NCBI GenBank assembly: GCA_045807125.1
Contig: JBJMHZ010000004.1
Span: 124,001-188,000, forward strand
DNA length: 64,000 nt
Direction: 5' to 3'
Source: JBJMHZ01 sp045807125
Lineage (GTDB): Bacteria > Actinomycetota > Actinomycetes > JAWWOL01
The position numbers and the translations under genes were made by a program. Shown piece after piece: positions 1 to 8,529 of this stretch. The notes beneath the pieces are model-generated. The model had not been told where the DNA came from. It saw only the letters and a program-made list of their open reading frames with translations, and did not search any database. The first letter of the stretch is position 1. Every line of letters starts with the position of its first letter.

Positions 1-190
1 GCAGGGCCTCCGGCACGTCGCTGCGCGCCTCGTCGTCGATGCTCCCGAGCAACGGCGTCATGGGCAGTCGCCGGTCGTCGACGAGCACGACGTCCTCTGG
101 CAGCGACGTGCCGGCCGCGAGCGAGCCGAGCAGCGCGCGCAGCGACGGCCGCCCGATGGTCGGCACGACGATCGACACCGAGGGCGCCAT
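1..190 (-). CDS. Glycosyltransferase family 2, N-terminal fragment
   Basis: About 63 residues are visible before the gene leaves the window. They begin MAPSVSIVVPTIGRPSLRAL, the typical beta-strand and nucleotide-sugar-binding start of GT-A fold family 2 transferases, and a VVLVDDR segment follows about 30 residues later as expected. The ATG at 190 overlaps the stop of the carbamoyltransferase gene (TGATG), so it is the last visible gene of the leftward glycan operon. The role, transfer of a sugar to a surface polymer or lipid carrier, is inferred from family and context. The catalytic half is outside the window and the acceptor cannot be judged. Confidence 0.8.
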   Translation of the reverse strand, partial: MAPSVSIVVPTIGRPSLRALLGSLAAGTSLPEDVVLVDDRRLPMTPLLGSIDDEARSDVPEAL

Positions 191-1857
191 CACGTCACCT
201 CCGCGGGCAGCGTGGGCACCGCGCGCCGCAGGACGAACGGGCCGATCGCCAGCAGGTCGACCGGCGCCGAGCCGAAGCACTCCAGCGCGTCGCGCGGGTC
301 GTCGACCATCGGCCGGCCGGCGGTGTTGAGCGAGGTGTTGACCACGACGGGCAGGCCGGTGCGGCGCTCGAAGCAGGTGAGCATGCGGTGCACCAGCGGC
401 TCCTCGCCGGCGCTGACCGTCTGGATGCGGGCCGTCTTGTCCACGTGCACGACCGCCGGGATGCGGTCCAGCCACTCCGAGCGCACCCGGTGCACGAACA
501 GCATGTACGGCGACGGCACCGGCCCGGTGTCGAACACGTCGTGCGCGCGCTCCAGCGCGACCATGGGCGCGATCGGTCGGAACTGCTCGCGCCCCTTGAC
601 GTTGTTCATCCGCTCCAGGTTCGCCGCGTGCCCCGGGTGGGCCAGCAGCGACCGGTGGCCGAGCGCCCGCGGACCGTACTCCGAGCGGCCCTGGAACCAT
701 GCGACGACGCCGTTGGCGGCCAGCACCTCGGCGACCGCGTCGGCGACGTCGCGCGGCCGCTCGTACGGCAGGCACGCGGTGCGCAGCCAGGCCTCGATCT
801 CGTCGTCGGTCCACTCGCGGCCGAGCGCGGCCGATGCCATCGGCGCGGTGTCGTCGCCCAGCTGCCGCGCGACGTACAGCGCGCCGCCGAGCGCCGTGCC
901 GGAGTCGCCGGCGGCCGGCTGCACCCACACCCGCTCGAACGGCCCTTCCCTGGCGACCCGCGAGTTGGCGACGCAGTTGAGCGCGACGCCGCCGGCCATC
1001 GTGAGATCGCGGTCACCGGTCTGCTCGTGCAGCCAGCGGACGAGGTCGAGCAGGACCTCCTCGAGACGGTGCTGCACCGAGGCGGCGAGGTCGGCGTGAT
1101 CCTGCGTCCAGGCCGGCTCGGCGCCGCCCGACGCGCGCAGCCGCGGCGCGAAGCGGTCCCAGTCGATCGGCTCGACGCGGAAGCCGCCATCGCCGGTCGC
1201 CCTGACCAGCTCGCGCAGCTCGTCGATCCAGCGCGGCTCGCCGTAGCTCGCCATCGCCATCACCTTGTACTCGTCCGAGGACCGCCGGAAGCCGAGATGC
1301 TCGGTGACCTCCTCGTACATCAGCCCGAGCGAGTGCGGCAGCGACTGCGCGGCGAGCACCTCGATGTCGCGCCCGGCCGCGCGACCGGCCAGGTGCGAGC
1401 GGGTCTCGCCCCGCCCGTCCAGCACCAGGACGCTCGACTCCCGGTAGGGCGCGGCGAAGGCGGCCGACGCGGCGTGCGCCACGTGATGCGGCACGTAGCG
1501 GGTGCGGTCGGGATCGAAGCCGGGCAGCGCGGTGCGCAGGAACAGCGGCGCCCGCTCGGCGTACAGCGTGCGCAGGCCCTCCCACGCATCGGCGACCACG
1601 TCGTCGTACGGGGGCGCCAGCGCGGGGTCGTAGGAGTACGCGACGGCATCGAGCTCGTCGGGACGGACGCCGGCCTTGCGCAGGCACCAGGCCATCGACA
1701 GCTCGGGCAGCTCCCAGGTCGAGAACGCCACCGGTGGCTTGCCGTGCTTGCGGCGCGAGAAGCGCTCCTCCTCCGCGGCGGCGACGATCTCGCCGTCGAC
1801 CACGAGCGCCGCGGCGGGGTCGTGGAAAACGGCGTTGATGCCCAATACCTTGCTCAC
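190..1857 (-). CDS. Carbamoyltransferase, NodU/CmcH/TobZ family
   Basis: The 555-residue product begins MSKVLGINAVFHDPAAALVV, typical of the ASKHA-fold carbamoyltransferases. A metal-binding HH..H cluster (H124, H125, H128) and a C-terminal EYGPRALGHRSLLA motif are present, as in TobZ and NodU. Family members transfer a carbamoyl group from carbamoyl phosphate, via carbamoyl-adenylate, to a sugar hydroxyl. The length is normal for the family, so both domains are probably intact. The gene overlaps the SDR gene upstream by 4 bp (ATGA) and the GT2 gene downstream, which argues that it decorates the sugar made by this operon. The carbamoylated substrate is unknown; a heptose or heptose-containing glycan is an inference. 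Confidence 0.9.
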   Translation of the reverse strand: MSKVLGINAVFHDPAAALVVDGEIVAAAEEERFSRRKHGKPPVAFSTWELPELSMAWCLRKAGVRPDELDAVAYSYDPALAPPYDDVVADAWEGLRTLYAERAPLFLRTALPGFDPDRTRYVPHHVAHAASAAFAAPYRESSVLVLDGRGETRSHLAGRAAGRDIEVLAAQSLPHSLGLMYEEVTEHLGFRRSSDEYKVMAMASYGEPRWIDELRELVRATGDGGFRVEPIDWDRFAPRLRASGGAEPAWTQDHADLAASVQHRLEEVLLDLVRWLHEQTGDRDLTMAGGVALNCVANSRVAREGPFERVWVQPAAGDSGTALGGALYVARQLGDDTAPMASAALGREWTDDEIEAWLRTACLPYERPRDVADAVAEVLAANGVVAWFQGRSEYGPRALGHRSLLAHPGHAANLERMNNVKGREQFRPIAPMVALERAHDVFDTGPVPSPYMLFVHRVRSEWLDRIPAVVHVDKTARIQTVSAGEEPLVHRMLTCFERRTGLPVVVNTSLNTAGRPMVDDPRDALECFGSAPVDLLAIGPFVLRRAVPTLPAEVT

Positions 1858-2543
1858 GGCCAGCTCCCCTCCCAGGCCGACGCGACGACGAGCTCCTTCA
1901 CCTCGCAGCCGGACGGCTGCGCGAGCGCGAACAGCACGGCTCGCGCGGTGTCCTCCGGCCGGTTGAGCTTCGCGTCGGCCGGCGGCTTGTAGCGCTCGTC
2001 CCTGTCATCGAAGAACGCGGTGTGCATGCCCCCCGGGGTCAGCAGGGTGACCCCGACCTGACCCTTGACCTCGCTCTGCAGCGCGCGCGTGAAGCCGACG
2101 ACGCCGAACTTCGACGCGCAGTAGGCGGTCGCGTCGGGGAAGACCCGATGCCCCAGCGTCGAGGCGATCGTCACGACCTTCCCGTGCCGCTCCTTGAGCG
2201 ACGGCAGGGCGGCGCGGACGACGGCGACCGTGCCGAGCAGGTTGACGAGGACGACGCGCTCCCACTCCTCGCGGGGCACCTCGTCGAGCGCGCCGCAGCG
2301 GTCGATCCCGGCGCAGGTGACGACGGCGTCGATGCCGCCCGCCCGCTTGGCAGCCCGCAGCGTCGCCTCCTCGGCGGCCCTCGTGTCGGCGAGGTCGACG
2401 ACCTCGTGGTCGTACCCGCCGGGCGGCTCCACCCGGTCGAGGACGACGGCGGTGCCGCCGGCGTCGCGAACCGCGGCCGCGACCGCGGCGCCGAGCCCCG
2501 ACGAGCCTCCGGTGACGAGGACGGTCCCAATCTCAGGCGCCAC
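1854..2543 (-). CDS. Short-chain dehydrogenase/reductase (SDR)
   Basis: A 229-residue classical SDR. The cofactor motif GGSSGLG lies at residues 12-18, the NAG-like motif reads CAG (77-79), and the catalytic set is S128, Y141 and K145 (AYCASKF). It is shorter than the extended SDRs such as HldD, RmlB or GalE (about 310 aa), so it is not an obvious ADP-heptose epimerase. It overlaps the HldE-like gene by 11 bp and the carbamoyltransferase gene by 4 bp, so translation is probably coupled. A likely role is oxidation or reduction of a sugar hydroxyl or keto group in the operon's pathway; the substrate is unknown. Confidence 0.85.
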   Translation of the reverse strand: MAPEIGTVLVTGGSSGLGAAVAAAVRDAGGTAVVLDRVEPPGGYDHEVVDLADTRAAEEATLRAAKRAGGIDAVVTCAGIDRCGALDEVPREEWERVVLVNLLGTVAVVRAALPSLKERHGKVVTIASTLGHRVFPDATAYCASKFGVVGFTRALQSEVKGQVGVTLLTPGGMHTAFFDDRDERYKPPADAKLNRPEDTARAVLFALAQPSGCEVKELVVASAWEGSWP

Positions 2544-3963
2544 GAGCAGGTGCTCCCTTCGCGAGCGGATCGTCGGACGACCGCGCCCCCCGGATCAGGC
2601 GGGTCGTCGAGCGGCCCTCCAGGTAGGGGAGGACGACGGCCTGCCCGCCCCAGCGGGACAGCACGGTCGACTCGGGCAGGTCGGTGAGCGCGTAGTCGCC
2701 GCCCTTCGCCCACACATCGGGGCGCAACCGCTCGAGCGCCGTGACCGGCGTGTCCTCGTCGAAGACCACGACGGCGTCGACGCAGGACAGCGCCCGCAGC
2801 ATCGCGGCGCGGTCCTGCTGGCGCTGCAGCGGGCGGCCGGCGCCCTTGAGCCGGCGCACCGACTCGTCGGAGTTGAGGCACACGACGAGGCAGTCGCCCA
2901 GCGCCCGCGCTGCCTGCAGGACGGCGGTGTGGCCGGCGTGCAGCAGGTCGAAGCAGCCGCCGGTGGCGACCACGGTGCCGCCCTGCGCGCGCACGCGGGC
3001 GACGACCTCGTACGCCGACTCCTCCCCGCTGCTCGGGTACGGCGCCGCGCCGCTGCGGAGGCCCTGGCCGCCGCGGATCGCCGCCGCGCCACCGGCCGCG
3101 ATGAAGGCGGTGGCGGCCTCGACCGCTCCGGCGACGGCCTCGCTGGGCAGCGCGCCGTCGGCGAGCAGGCCGGCGGCCGCCGAGGCGAAGCGGTCACCGG
3201 CGCCGCACGGGTCGAAGCACGGCACCTGCCTGGCCGGCTGGACGAGCGGGAGGCCGTCGCCCTGCACCAGCAGCGCCCCCCGGTCGCCGAGGGTGACGGC
3301 GACGGCCGCTGCCGACCAGCGCTTCCGGAGGCGCTGCGCGCGGGCCGTCACGCCGGAGAGGGTCGCCTCGGGCTCGTCGCCGCCCGCGAAGAGCGCGGCC
3401 TCGCCGCAGTTGGGCGTGACGAGCGCGCACCCCGGCACCGGCTCGGCGCCGCGCGGATGCGGGTCCCACACCAGCGGGAGGCCGCCGCGCCGGGCCGCCA
3501 GCGCATCGCGCACGTCGGGCTGCGCCGCGACGCCGTACCCGTAGTCGGCCACCAGGGCGCCGGTCGCGCCGCGCAGGGCGTCGACCGCAGCGCCGGCCAG
3601 CGGTCCGATGCGCCCGGCTCGGCGGCCGCCGTGGTCGAGCCGCACGAGCGAGCGGCCGTCGGCGCGGATGCGGACCTTCTCCGGCGTCGCGCCGTCGTGG
3701 CCGAGGTCGACGACCTGCATGCCCTCGGCGTCGAGCAGGTCCCGCAGCTCGTCGCCGGCCTCGTCGCGCCCCATGGCGGTGACGAGCACGACCTCGTGCC
3801 CGTCGCGCGCGGCGAGCAGCGCGGCCAGGCCGGCGCCGCCGGGTCGCGACGTCTCGACCGGCTCGTCGACGACGGGGGCCGGCGCGTCGGGGCAGAGCCG
3901 GTCGGCGTGCCCGTCGATGTCGCGGTCGAGCAGCACGTCGCCCACCACCACGAGCCGCGTCAT
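2533..3963 (-). CDS. hldE: Bifunctional HldE-like PfkB sugar kinase / nucleotidyltransferase
   Basis: The 476-residue protein has two fused domains. Residues 1 to about 310 are a PfkB/ribokinase fold with a GGAG entry motif (42-45) and the catalytic GAGD at 254-257. Residues about 325-476 are a cytidylyltransferase-type Rossmann domain with TGGCFDLLHAGH (HAGH 342-345), NSDESV (364-369) and EGRSTTRLI (449-457). This is the layout of HldE (RfaE), which phosphorylates D-glycero-D-manno-heptose 7-phosphate at C1 and, after dephosphorylation, adenylylates the 1-phosphate. Residues 300-325 form the linker. The ATG at 3963 overlaps the GT4 stop. A GmhB-like phosphatase in the same operon supports the assignment; whether the nucleotide is ADP is not provable here. 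Confidence 0.82.
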   Translation of the reverse strand: MTRLVVVGDVLLDRDIDGHADRLCPDAPAPVVDEPVETSRPGGAGLAALLAARDGHEVVLVTAMGRDEAGDELRDLLDAEGMQVVDLGHDGATPEKVRIRADGRSLVRLDHGGRRAGRIGPLAGAAVDALRGATGALVADYGYGVAAQPDVRDALAARRGGLPLVWDPHPRGAEPVPGCALVTPNCGEAALFAGGDEPEATLSGVTARAQRLRKRWSAAAVAVTLGDRGALLVQGDGLPLVQPARQVPCFDPCGAGDRFASAAAGLLADGALPSEAVAGAVEAATAFIAAGGAAAIRGGQGLRSGAAPYPSSGEESAYEVVARVRAQGGTVVATGGCFDLLHAGHTAVLQAARALGDCLVVCLNSDESVRRLKGAGRPLQRQQDRAAMLRALSCVDAVVVFDEDTPVTALERLRPDVWAKGGDYALTDLPESTVLSRWGGQAVVLPYLEGRSTTRLIRGARSSDDPLAKGAPARGA

Positions 3964-5183
3964 GAGCGCACCGACTCGGCGAGGCGGACGGAGTGGCCGG
4001 CGACGACCGTCTCGTAGACCTGCCGGGTCGCCATGGCCACCCGCTCCCAGCGGTAGCGGGCGTTGACGCGGCGCGCGCCGGCAGCGCCGTACGCGCGGCG
4101 GCGGGCCTCGTCTGGCAGCAGGTCGCGGAGCGCGGCGGCGATGGCGGCCGGGTCGCGCGGCGGCACGTGGACGCCGGTCTTGCCGTCGACCACCGTGTCG
4201 ATCAGGCCGCCGACCGCGGAGGCGACGACGGGCACGCCGCAGGCCATCGCCTCCAGCGGCACGATGCCGAACGGCTCGTACCACGGCACGCACGCGACGA
4301 CGTCGGCGGAGCGCAGCAGCGGGGGCAGCGCGGCGCGGTCGACCCGGCCGCGGAGGACGACCCGGTCGGCCACGCCGTGAGCCGTGGCGAGCGCGCGCAG
4401 GCGGCGTGCCTCCGCGTCGGTGTCGAGCTCGTCCGGCGCGGGGCCGCCGACGATGACCAGCTCGGTGCCCGGCACGGCGGCGAGCGCCTCGATGACGTTG
4501 CCGATGCCCTTGCGCTCGACGAGCCGGCCGACGACGACGACGCGGTGGGGGAGCCCTCCGTCGCGGGGCTCCGCGGGGCCGTCGGCCTTGAAGACCGACG
4601 GGTCGACGCCGCACGGCACGACCGTGACGGCCCGCCGGTCGGCGCCGAGCCTGGCCAGCTCGAAGACCTCGTCCGAGCAGGTCGCGACGACGTGGTCGAC
4701 GTCGTGCAGCAGCCGGTACTCGATGGCGAGCCGCTCGCGCGGGGACGTGTCCTTGCCGCCCTGGTGACGCCGCTTGACGACGCCCAGGGCATGGAACGTG
4801 AGCACCACCGGGATGTCGAGCGGCAGCGCGGCGGTGACCGCGGCGAGCCCGGACATCCAGAAGTGGGCGTGCACGATGTCGGGCCGGTGGCGGCGCCACT
4901 GCCAGCGCAGGTCCTCGGCGAAGGCGTCCATGTGCGGCAGCAGATCGTCCTTGGGCAGCTCCCGCGGCGGTCCGGCGTCGACGTGGTCGACCACGACGCG
5001 CCCGGTCATCGGCACCCGGCGCGGCAGCTCCGCCGAGTCGCGCCTGGTGTGGACGACGACCTGGTCGCCCAGGCGGGCGAGCTGCGTGGCGAGCGCCGCC
5101 ACGTGGACGTTCTGGCCGCCGGCGTCGACCCCGCCGAGCACCGCGAGCGGGCTGGCGTGCTCGGAGACCATCGCTATCTTCAT
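3960..5183 (-). CDS. Glycosyltransferase family 4 (GT-B)
   Basis: A 407-residue GT-B enzyme. The N-terminal GGVDAGGQNVHV motif (18-29) resembles MshA and sucrose-synthase-like GT4 enzymes. HAHFWMSGL (105-113) precedes the donor domain, and the EX7E-type motif EPFGIVPLE (E303, E311) sits in the nucleotide-sugar site. The ATG at 5183 was chosen over longer readings because a strong ribosome site (GGAGGTGAG) lies just upstream and homology begins at MKIAMVSEH. It overlaps its neighbours on both sides by 4 bp. The likely role is adding a hexose or heptose during assembly of the operon's glycan; donor and acceptor are unknown. Confidence 0.88.
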   Translation of the reverse strand: MKIAMVSEHASPLAVLGGVDAGGQNVHVAALATQLARLGDQVVVHTRRDSAELPRRVPMTGRVVVDHVDAGPPRELPKDDLLPHMDAFAEDLRWQWRRHRPDIVHAHFWMSGLAAVTAALPLDIPVVLTFHALGVVKRRHQGGKDTSPRERLAIEYRLLHDVDHVVATCSDEVFELARLGADRRAVTVVPCGVDPSVFKADGPAEPRDGGLPHRVVVVGRLVERKGIGNVIEALAAVPGTELVIVGGPAPDELDTDAEARRLRALATAHGVADRVVLRGRVDRAALPPLLRSADVVACVPWYEPFGIVPLEAMACGVPVVASAVGGLIDTVVDGKTGVHVPPRDPAAIAAALRDLLPDEARRRAYGAAGARRVNARYRWERVAMATRQVYETVVAGHSVRLAESVRS

Positions 5184-6247
5184 CGGCTCACCTCCAGGGC
5201 TGATGCGGGCGCGCCGGCGAGCCGGGACACCGCCGCCACGACGTCGTGGGGGTCGACGTCGAGGCAGGGATGGCCCGGCACCGGGCAGACGGTCGCCCGG
5301 CTGCCGGCGCACGCGGCGTGCTGGTCCCCGAGTAGTTGGTGCCGAGCGCGCCACGGCCGCCAGCGCTCGGCGGGCACCGTGGGCGCGAAGAGGCTGACGA
5401 CCGGCGTGCCGACCGCGGCGGCGAGGTGCGCCGGCCCGGTGTTGCCGACGACGACCACGTCGGCGGCTGCGATGACGGCGGCGAGCTCGGCGAGGGTGGT
5501 GCGGCCGCCGAGGTCGACGGCTCCCGGCGCGGCGGAGGCCACCGTACGGGTGAGCTCGCGCTCGCCAGGGCCGCCGGTGACGACGACGCGACGGCCGGCG
5601 CCGGCGAGGGCGGCCGCGATAGCGGCGCAGCGCGCGGGCCCGGCCGCCCGGGCCGGCACCGACGCGCCTGGGTGCAGGACGACGTACGGCCCTGGGTTGG
5701 CGAGGGGGCCGGCGAGGCGGTCGACGAGGTGGCTGAGGGCGGGCAGCGGGCGGCGCAGGGCGAGCGCGCCGTCGTCCCCCTCCGGCAGCGGGAAGCCGGC
5801 CGCGGCGGCGAGGGCGAGCATCCGCTCGACCTCGTGCAGGCCCGCGTCGGGCAGGCGGTGCCGCAGGTCGAGCAGGCTGCCCGGATAGTCGTCGCAGGTC
5901 GCCCCGACCCAGGGGACGCCGGCCAGCCGCAGCAGCAGCGCGGTCGGCAGGGGGCTCTGGTGGAAGCTGGTGAGGATCAGCGCGCGCTCGGCGCCGACGG
6001 CCTGGAGCCGCTCGACCAGGGCCATGACGTCGGCCCGCTCCACCGGCGGGGGATCCGCGTCGATCCAGGGGCAGCGCCAGACCAGCACGTCGTCCACGCC
6101 GGGCAGCAGGCGAGCGGCCTGCTCGCCGCGCGGTCCGCAGAGCAGGACGACGCGGGCCGCGCGCGCCGCGACCGCGCGGACGGCCGGCCCGGACAGCAGC
6201 ACGTCCCCGTCACTGTCGAGCCGGCAGAGCAGAGCCGTTCCGGTCAC
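5180..6247 (-). CDS. Glycosyltransferase family 9 (heptosyltransferase-like)
   Basis: A 355-residue GT-B protein of the heptosyltransferase family. The donor-binding signature GNTGPAHLAAAVGTPVVSLF is followed by FAPTVPAERWRPW, as in WaaC/WaaF/WaaQ-type enzymes, and an LHPGASVPAR segment opens the C-terminal half. GTG at 6247 is chosen because it forms a GTGA overlap with the phosphatase stop and homology starts immediately after it (TGTALLCRLDSDGDVLLSGP). In Gram-negatives these enzymes use ADP-heptose, and the adjacent HldE-like and GmhB-like genes make heptose a reasonable donor here. The acceptor in a monoderm actinomycete is unknown. Confidence 0.85.
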   Translation of the reverse strand: MTGTALLCRLDSDGDVLLSGPAVRAVAARAARVVLLCGPRGEQAARLLPGVDDVLVWRCPWIDADPPPVERADVMALVERLQAVGAERALILTSFHQSPLPTALLLRLAGVPWVGATCDDYPGSLLDLRHRLPDAGLHEVERMLALAAAAGFPLPEGDDGALALRRPLPALSHLVDRLAGPLANPGPYVVLHPGASVPARAAGPARCAAIAAALAGAGRRVVVTGGPGERELTRTVASAAPGAVDLGGRTTLAELAAVIAAADVVVVGNTGPAHLAAAVGTPVVSLFAPTVPAERWRPWRARHQLLGDQHAACAGSRATVCPVPGHPCLDVDPHDVVAAVSRLAGAPASALEVSR

Positions 6248-6789
6248 GCCGGCTGCTCCACGTCGGCGAGCAGCCGGCCGACCGCGTCGGCCAAGGTGGC
6301 CGCCACCTCCGGCGCGGCGTCGACCTCGGCCTGGCGGGTCTCCGCGGTCGGCACGAGGATGCCCCGCGCGCCGGCCGCGGCGGCGGCCTCGACGTCGCTG
6401 CCGATGTCGCCCACGAGCGCGCACTCGGACGGGTCGACCCCGAGCGCGCGCGCCGCCTGGTGGACCAGCCCCGGCCGCGGCTTGCGGCACGCGCACCCGT
6501 CCAGCGGTCCGTGCGGGCAGTAGACGATGGCGTCGAAGGGGCCCAGCAGCTCGTCGACCCGCGCGTTGACCGCATCGACCTGCTCGGGGGTGAGCAGGCC
6601 GCGCGCGATGCCGCTCTGGTTGGAGACGATCGCGGTCGCGAGCCCGTGCTCGCGCAGCCGCCGCACCGCGTCCAGCGCGGTGGGCATCGGGGCGACGGCC
6701 GACGGATCGCCGTTGAAGGGCACGTCGACGACGAGCGTGCCGTCGCGGTCGAGCAGCACGGCCCTCGTCCGGCAGGAGCCGCGGATCAT
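6244..6789 (-). CDS. gmhB: D,D-heptose 1,7-bisphosphate phosphatase-like HAD hydrolase (GmhB-type)
   Basis: A 181-residue HAD phosphatase with motif I DRDGT (D14, D16), SNQSG in motif II position, and the zinc-binding set C91, H93, C99, C101 in CPHGPLDGCACRKPRPG, diagnostic of GmhB and close histidinol-phosphatase relatives. The reaction would be removal of the C7 phosphate from heptose 1,7-bisphosphate, between the two HldE activities. ATG at 6789 is preferred; an in-frame GTG at 6825 would add 12 residues that do not look like the family. It is the first gene of the leftward operon. GmhA (sedoheptulose-7-phosphate isomerase) is not in the window. Confidence 0.85.
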   Translation of the reverse strand: MIRGSCRTRAVLLDRDGTLVVDVPFNGDPSAVAPMPTALDAVRRLREHGLATAIVSNQSGIARGLLTPEQVDAVNARVDELLGPFDAIVYCPHGPLDGCACRKPRPGLVHQAARALGVDPSECALVGDIGSDVEAAAAAGARGILVPTAETRQAEVDAAPEVAATLADAVGRLLADVEQPA

Positions 6790-6923
6790 GGGCGTCCGAT
6801 GCCCCGGTAGCGGAGGGGATAACACCGTCTTACGGAAGATCGACCTAACTCCTCGTGCAGAGCTGGGTCACCGTTCGGTTACGGGGCTGGGCAAGCGCCC
6901 CGAATCGGGCTACAGGCGGCGGC

Positions 6924-8006
6924 TCAGCCGGCCCGTCGGGCCGGCGAGCGCCGGTTGGCCAGCCGCCGGCGCGCCGCGGCGGGGTCGCGCAGCATCGCCA
7001 GCACGGCCTGCTCGATGGCTCCCTGGGTCGCCATCTCGCCCTGCCTGGCCTCGTCGCCGAGGGCGTCCAGGTCGTCGATGATCGTGATGCCGTCCTCGTA
7101 GAGGTCGATCACCCGCGGGTCGATGTAGGAGGACCGGCACACGGCGGGGGTGTTGCCGAGGTAGTCGGCGACCTCCTTCACCGCCCGGGCGACGGCGCGC
7201 TTGCGCGCGGTGGGCGACTGGCTCGACGGGAGCGAGACGGCGAGCCCGACAGCGGCGAGCACGGTGGCGCTCCACGTCCGGAAGTCCTTGGCCGAGCAGG
7301 CCATGGCGGCGATCGCCCGCAGGTAATCGTTGACGTCGGAGCTTCGCACGTCGACCCACTGCCCGGCGGCGTCCTGCCAGGCGAGCAGCTCGTCGCCGCC
7401 GCCGCGGCGGCGGCGCAGCCCGGCGACGATGTCCCACACCAGCTCGTCGGCGACCGCCTGCACCCGCTGCTTGCCGTGCTTGGCCGGGTAGTCGAACGTG
7501 ATGAGCCCCGACACCGCCACCCGTACGTGCTCCTTGCGGATGGTGGCGAGCCCGTACGTGCCGTTCTCCTCGGCGTACTGCTCGCCGCCGATGCGGAAGA
7601 AGCCGAGGTCGAGCAGCCGGAGGGCCGCCGCGAGCACGCGCTCCTTCGAGAAGCCGGTGTCGTCCTCGAGCGTGGCGACCACCCGGTCGCGCACGTGCGG
7701 CAGCCGATCGGCGAAGTCGAGGACGCGGTCGAACTTCTCCCGGTCGCGCTGCTCGCGCCACGCCGGGTGGTACAGGTACTGCCGCCGGCCGGCCGCGTCG
7801 GTGCCGGCCGCCTGGATGTGGCCGTTCGGGTACTGGCAGATCCAGACGTCGGTCCAGGCCGGCGGGATGACGAGGCCGGAGATGCGGTCGAGCACCTCGG
7901 GGTCGCTGATGCGGTCGCCGTCCGGCGTGAAGTAGCAGAAGCCGCGCCCGACCCGGCGGCGGGCGATGCCGGAGGCGCCGACCTTCGCGCGGCGCAGGCG
8001 GGGCAT
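6924..8006 (-). CDS. DNA topoisomerase IB (poxvirus/eukaryote-like)
   Basis: A 360-residue type IB topoisomerase. The N-terminal half carries the DNA-clamp features (FCYFTPDG, IPPAWTDVWICQYPNGHIQA); the catalytic half has the conserved KDFRTWSATV segment and the active-site tyrosine Y294 in RSSYIDPRV. Such enzymes relax supercoils by a 3'-phosphotyrosyl intermediate and occur as single accessory genes in many actinobacteria and proteobacteria. It stands alone, 134 bp upstream of the heptose operon and transcribed in the same direction. ATG at 8006 gives the usual MPRLRRAK start. Confidence 0.93.
   Translation of the reverse strand: MPRLRRAKVGASGIARRRVGRGFCYFTPDGDRISDPEVLDRISGLVIPPAWTDVWICQYPNGHIQAAGTDAAGRRQYLYHPAWREQRDREKFDRVLDFADRLPHVRDRVVATLEDDTGFSKERVLAAALRLLDLGFFRIGGEQYAEENGTYGLATIRKEHVRVAVSGLITFDYPAKHGKQRVQAVADELVWDIVAGLRRRRGGGDELLAWQDAAGQWVDVRSSDVNDYLRAIAAMACSAKDFRTWSATVLAAVGLAVSLPSSQSPTARKRAVARAVKEVADYLGNTPAVCRSSYIDPRVIDLYEDGITIIDDLDALGDEARQGEMATQGAIEQAVLAMLRDPAAARRRLANRRSPARRAG
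6927..6945 (-). terminator. GC-rich hairpin at the 3' end of the topoisomerase gene
   Basis: GCCGGCCC and GGGCCGGC are perfect complements separated by 3 nt and lie in the last codons of the topoisomerase gene, directly before its stop. There is no U-tract, so intrinsic termination is only possible. It may instead be a codon-driven palindrome. Confidence 0.3.
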
Positions 8007-8033
8007 CGGGGCGCTCTGGGTGATGGCTCGGCG

Positions 8034-8477
8034 TCAGCCGGCGCTGGCGCCGGGCTCGATGTGCATCGCGCGCTCCTCGGCCGAGAAGCCGCCGCCGTCG
8101 GTGTCGGCGTCGTAGCCGACCATCGTCGGCTCGTCGTCGGAGCGGGCGCCCTCGTCCGGCTCGACGATGCGCCCGACCCGCTCCTCGCGGTCGGCGGGGA
8201 AGGGCTCGTCGGAGTCGATCTCGTCGCGCGGGTCGCTGTCGACGGCGTCGAGCACGTCCGGCTCCTCGCGCGAGAGCCGGAGGTCGAGCGGCTCGCCAGC
8301 GGCCTGCTCCTCCGCCGTGGTGCCGTAGTCGTCGACCGCGAGCGGCGTGTCGCCCGGCACCGCGATGTCGTCCTGCGGGTCGCCGGTGATCTGCTTGCCG
8401 GGCAGGGCGTTGTCGGTGCCGGGGAGGCCCTCGTCCTCGTACGGGTCGCCCGGGTCGGGGAAGCGCGCGTCCGTCAT
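8034..8477 (-). CDS. Small acidic DUF5709-like protein
   Basis: A 147-residue protein starting MTDARFPDPGDPYEDEGLPG. It is strongly acidic, with many Asp/Glu and Pro/Gly turns (ITGDPQDDIAVPGD, ADREERVGRIVEPDEG) and no membrane segment or signal peptide. This pattern matches the actinobacterial DUF5709 family of unknown function. An in-frame extension upstream to 8657 is Arg/Pro-rich and atypical, so the ATG at 8477 is used. It sits between topoisomerase IB and a YtxH-like membrane protein, both also leftward, which suggests stress or general maintenance genes; no specific role can be assigned. Confidence 0.7.
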   Translation of the reverse strand: MTDARFPDPGDPYEDEGLPGTDNALPGKQITGDPQDDIAVPGDTPLAVDDYGTTAEEQAAGEPLDLRLSREEPDVLDAVDSDPRDEIDSDEPFPADREERVGRIVEPDEGARSDDEPTMVGYDADTDGGGFSAEERAMHIEPGASAG

Positions 8478-8529
8478 GCCGTTGCCGTACCTCCGGCGCA
8501 CCGGTACGAAACGGCAGCGGCCCTCCGGC

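Noticed and set aside
1854..2543. HldD-type ADP-heptose epimerase for the SDR in the heptose operon
   Set aside because: At 229 residues with a classical GGSSGLG motif it is too short for an extended SDR such as HldD.
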